Part shown: positions 6,757 through 7,674 of the stretch, piece by piece
Position numbering within the stretch: position 1 is the stretch's first letter
Layout of the letters: the number at the start of each line of letters is the position of its first letter
Assembly (NCBI GenBank): GCA_001313065.1
Contig: BBFD01000198.1
Span: 1-7,674, forward strand
DNA from: Silvimonas sp. JCM 19000
Lineage (GTDB): Bacteria > Pseudomonadota > Gammaproteobacteria > Burkholderiales > Chitinibacteraceae
DNA: 7,674 bases
Reading direction: 5' to 3'
Notes under the pieces: generated by a model
The model's database searches: none
What the model saw: only the letters and a program-made list of their open reading frames with translations
What the model was told of the DNA's origin: nothing
Program-made: the position numbers and the translations under genes

Positions 6757-7272
6757 ATGCTCGACGTGATTTACCGCAAGACTGATCGGGGCCATGAAGA
6801 AATCACCACGCGCGCCAGTGGGCTATCGCTCAAACTGCGCCAACTGCTGATCATGATCGACGGCAAAACGCCCAACCATGCGCTGCCCCTGGCGATGGAT
6901 GAAAAAAAAGAACTGGTGCACCGATTGCTTGAACTGGAATGGGATGGGCTGATCGAGCGTCATGGCAGCATGCCCGCCAGCAAAACTGCCGCTCCGTCCG
7001 CGCCGGCAGCCCCAGGGCATGCGGCAGTAGCGCCCATTCACGCCAGTGCCAAGCTACCGGCCAGCCAGATCGCCCGCATCCGCGCGATTCTCAATGTGAG
7101 CAACCATACCCACCATGGCACGCTGGATAATCTGATCGGGCAAATGGATACGGTGCACACGCTGGGCGATCTGGAACGGGCGCTGGCGCAGTATCTGACG
7201 GCGATGCAGCAACGCGGGCGCGAAGCCGACGCCCAAAGCACGCTGGCGCAAATCCGCCAGGTTCTGCGTTAA
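6757..7272 (+). CDS. Unrecognised two-domain cytoplasmic protein, 171 residues
   Basis: I do not recognise this protein. It has no signal peptide, membrane segment or cysteine motif, so it is probably cytoplasmic. Three parts are visible. Residues 1-70 form a compact, charged segment (KTDRGHEEITTRASGLSL, then LRQLLIMIDGKT and HRLLELEWDGLIE) whose helix pattern resembles a small winged-helix or helical domain. Residues 71-100 are an Ala/Pro-rich flexible linker. Residues 101-171 are mostly helical, with a His-containing turn, VSNHTHHGT, and a final amphipathic stretch. Codon use resembles its neighbours and the frame is intact, which supports a real gene. It stands alone after the ccsB terminator and overlaps the stop of the convergent CobW-family gene by four bases. 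A sensing or protein-interaction role is possible but is only a guess. Confidence 0.75.
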   Translation: MLDVIYRKTDRGHEEITTRASGLSLKLRQLLIMIDGKTPNHALPLAMDEKKELVHRLLELEWDGLIERHGSMPASKTAAPSAPAAPGHAAVAPIHASAKLPASQIARIRAILNVSNHTHHGTLDNLIGQMDTVHTLGDLERALAQYLTAMQQRGREADAQSTLAQIRQVLR

Positions 7273-7674
7273 GCCTCGGACACCGCGGCAGGGCGGATGC
7301 GGGCAGCCAGCAAGCGCTGCTCCACCGCCTGCCAGTCCGGCGCTACGCTGGCGGCGACAATCAGTTCAACGCGCGTGTCGCGGCGCCACGCCGACACGTT
7401 GGCGCTGGGATAGCCATCGACCCAGTCAAAGCGATACCAGTCGCGCTCGGTCTGGAACACGCCTTTAGCACGTTGCAGACCCGTCAGCCCCAGACTGGCG
7501 GCGTCATTCATGGCTTCAAACAGATCGGCGATTGCGCCGCTATCGAACATCACCTGATCGCTAAACACCCAGCCGCACGCATGTGAACCCAGGCTGGACT
7601 GCGTCTTGCGCACCGGCAGATCGCCCTGCGGCAATTCAGCCGGCGCAGCCACGGCGGCGGCCTTGCGCGTCGGG
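7269..7674 (-). CDS. CobW/COG0523-family GTPase, C-terminal part only (partial at right edge)
   Basis: The window holds the last 134 codons of a G3E-family GTPase; the N-terminal GTPase domain (Walker A, CXCC) lies beyond the right edge. The visible part is the CobW C-terminal domain: ACGWVFSDQVMFDSGAIADLFEAM, then LQRAKGVFQTERDWYRFDWV, then RRDTRVELIV, matching the family pattern GW.F....FD...L..LF, RAKGVF.T...W, and R.D.R.E.I. Family members act as metallochaperones or in cobalamin or zinc homeostasis; with the metal-binding part missing I cannot say which. The frame is open to the edge with no break. The segment PTRKAAAVAAPAELPQGD near the edge is probably the linker between the two domains. 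Its TAA (7271-7269) overlaps the TAA of the convergent plus-strand gene. Confidence 0.85.
   Translation of the reverse strand, partial: PTRKAAAVAAPAELPQGDLPVRKTQSSLGSHACGWVFSDQVMFDSGAIADLFEAMNDAASLGLTGLQRAKGVFQTERDWYRFDWVDGYPSANVSAWRRDTRVELIVAASVAPDWQAVEQRLLAARIRPAAVSEA

Noticed and set aside
1..7674. Insertion sequence, phage, CRISPR or toxin-antitoxin system
   Set aside because: No transposase or phage protein, no direct-repeat array, and no small paired genes; all identified genes are ordinary chromosomal functions.

Overview
The window reads as ordinary chromosome of a high-GC betaproteobacterium, probably of the Neisseriales/Chromobacteriaceae type. This is inferred from gene content and order (engB divergent from a di-haem cytochrome c4, followed by the System II pair resB-ccsB) and from protein character; no ribosomal or other phylogenetic marker is present. 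I see no insertion sequence, phage gene, CRISPR array, tRNA or rRNA.

Layout from left to right. 1-70: a possible 3' end of an unidentified plus-strand gene. 111-1370 (minus strand): a class I SAM-dependent O-methyltransferase, preceded by a macro-domain ADP-ribose/O-acetyl-ADP-ribose hydrolase. 1371-1849: gene-free, but its right half holds four consecutive hairpins on the minus strand ending in an intrinsic terminator, which may be a small RNA or a structured engB 3' UTR. 1850-2453 (minus): the ribosome-assembly GTPase EngB/YsxC. 2454-2553: short divergent promoter region with a 15-bp dyad. 2554-3173 (plus): cytochrome c4 with an intrinsic terminator. 3253-5307 and 5310-6428 (plus): ResB and CcsB, the two membrane subunits of System II cytochrome c haem ligation, ending in a strong terminator. 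6486-6756: gene-free leader with small hairpins. 6757-7272 (plus): an unrecognised 171-residue protein. 7269-7674 (minus): the C-terminal end of a CobW-family (COG0523) GTPase running off the right edge, whose stop codon overlaps that of the preceding convergent gene.

Functionally the centre of the window is a cytochrome c module: cytochrome c4 is an exported c-type cytochrome, and ResB-CcsB is the machinery that moves haem across the membrane and attaches it to CXXCH motifs such as those in cytochrome c4.

The most striking property is technical. Five conserved genes (O-methyltransferase, engB, cytochrome c4, resB, ccsB) are broken by seven single-base frame changes, most lying in or next to short homopolymer runs, while the protein sequence on both sides remains intact and family-typical. 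I interpret these as read or assembly errors and annotate each gene as one full-length CDS. The best candidate for new biology is the structured RNA region at about 1687-1819, with C/U-rich, anti-Shine-Dalgarno-like loops.
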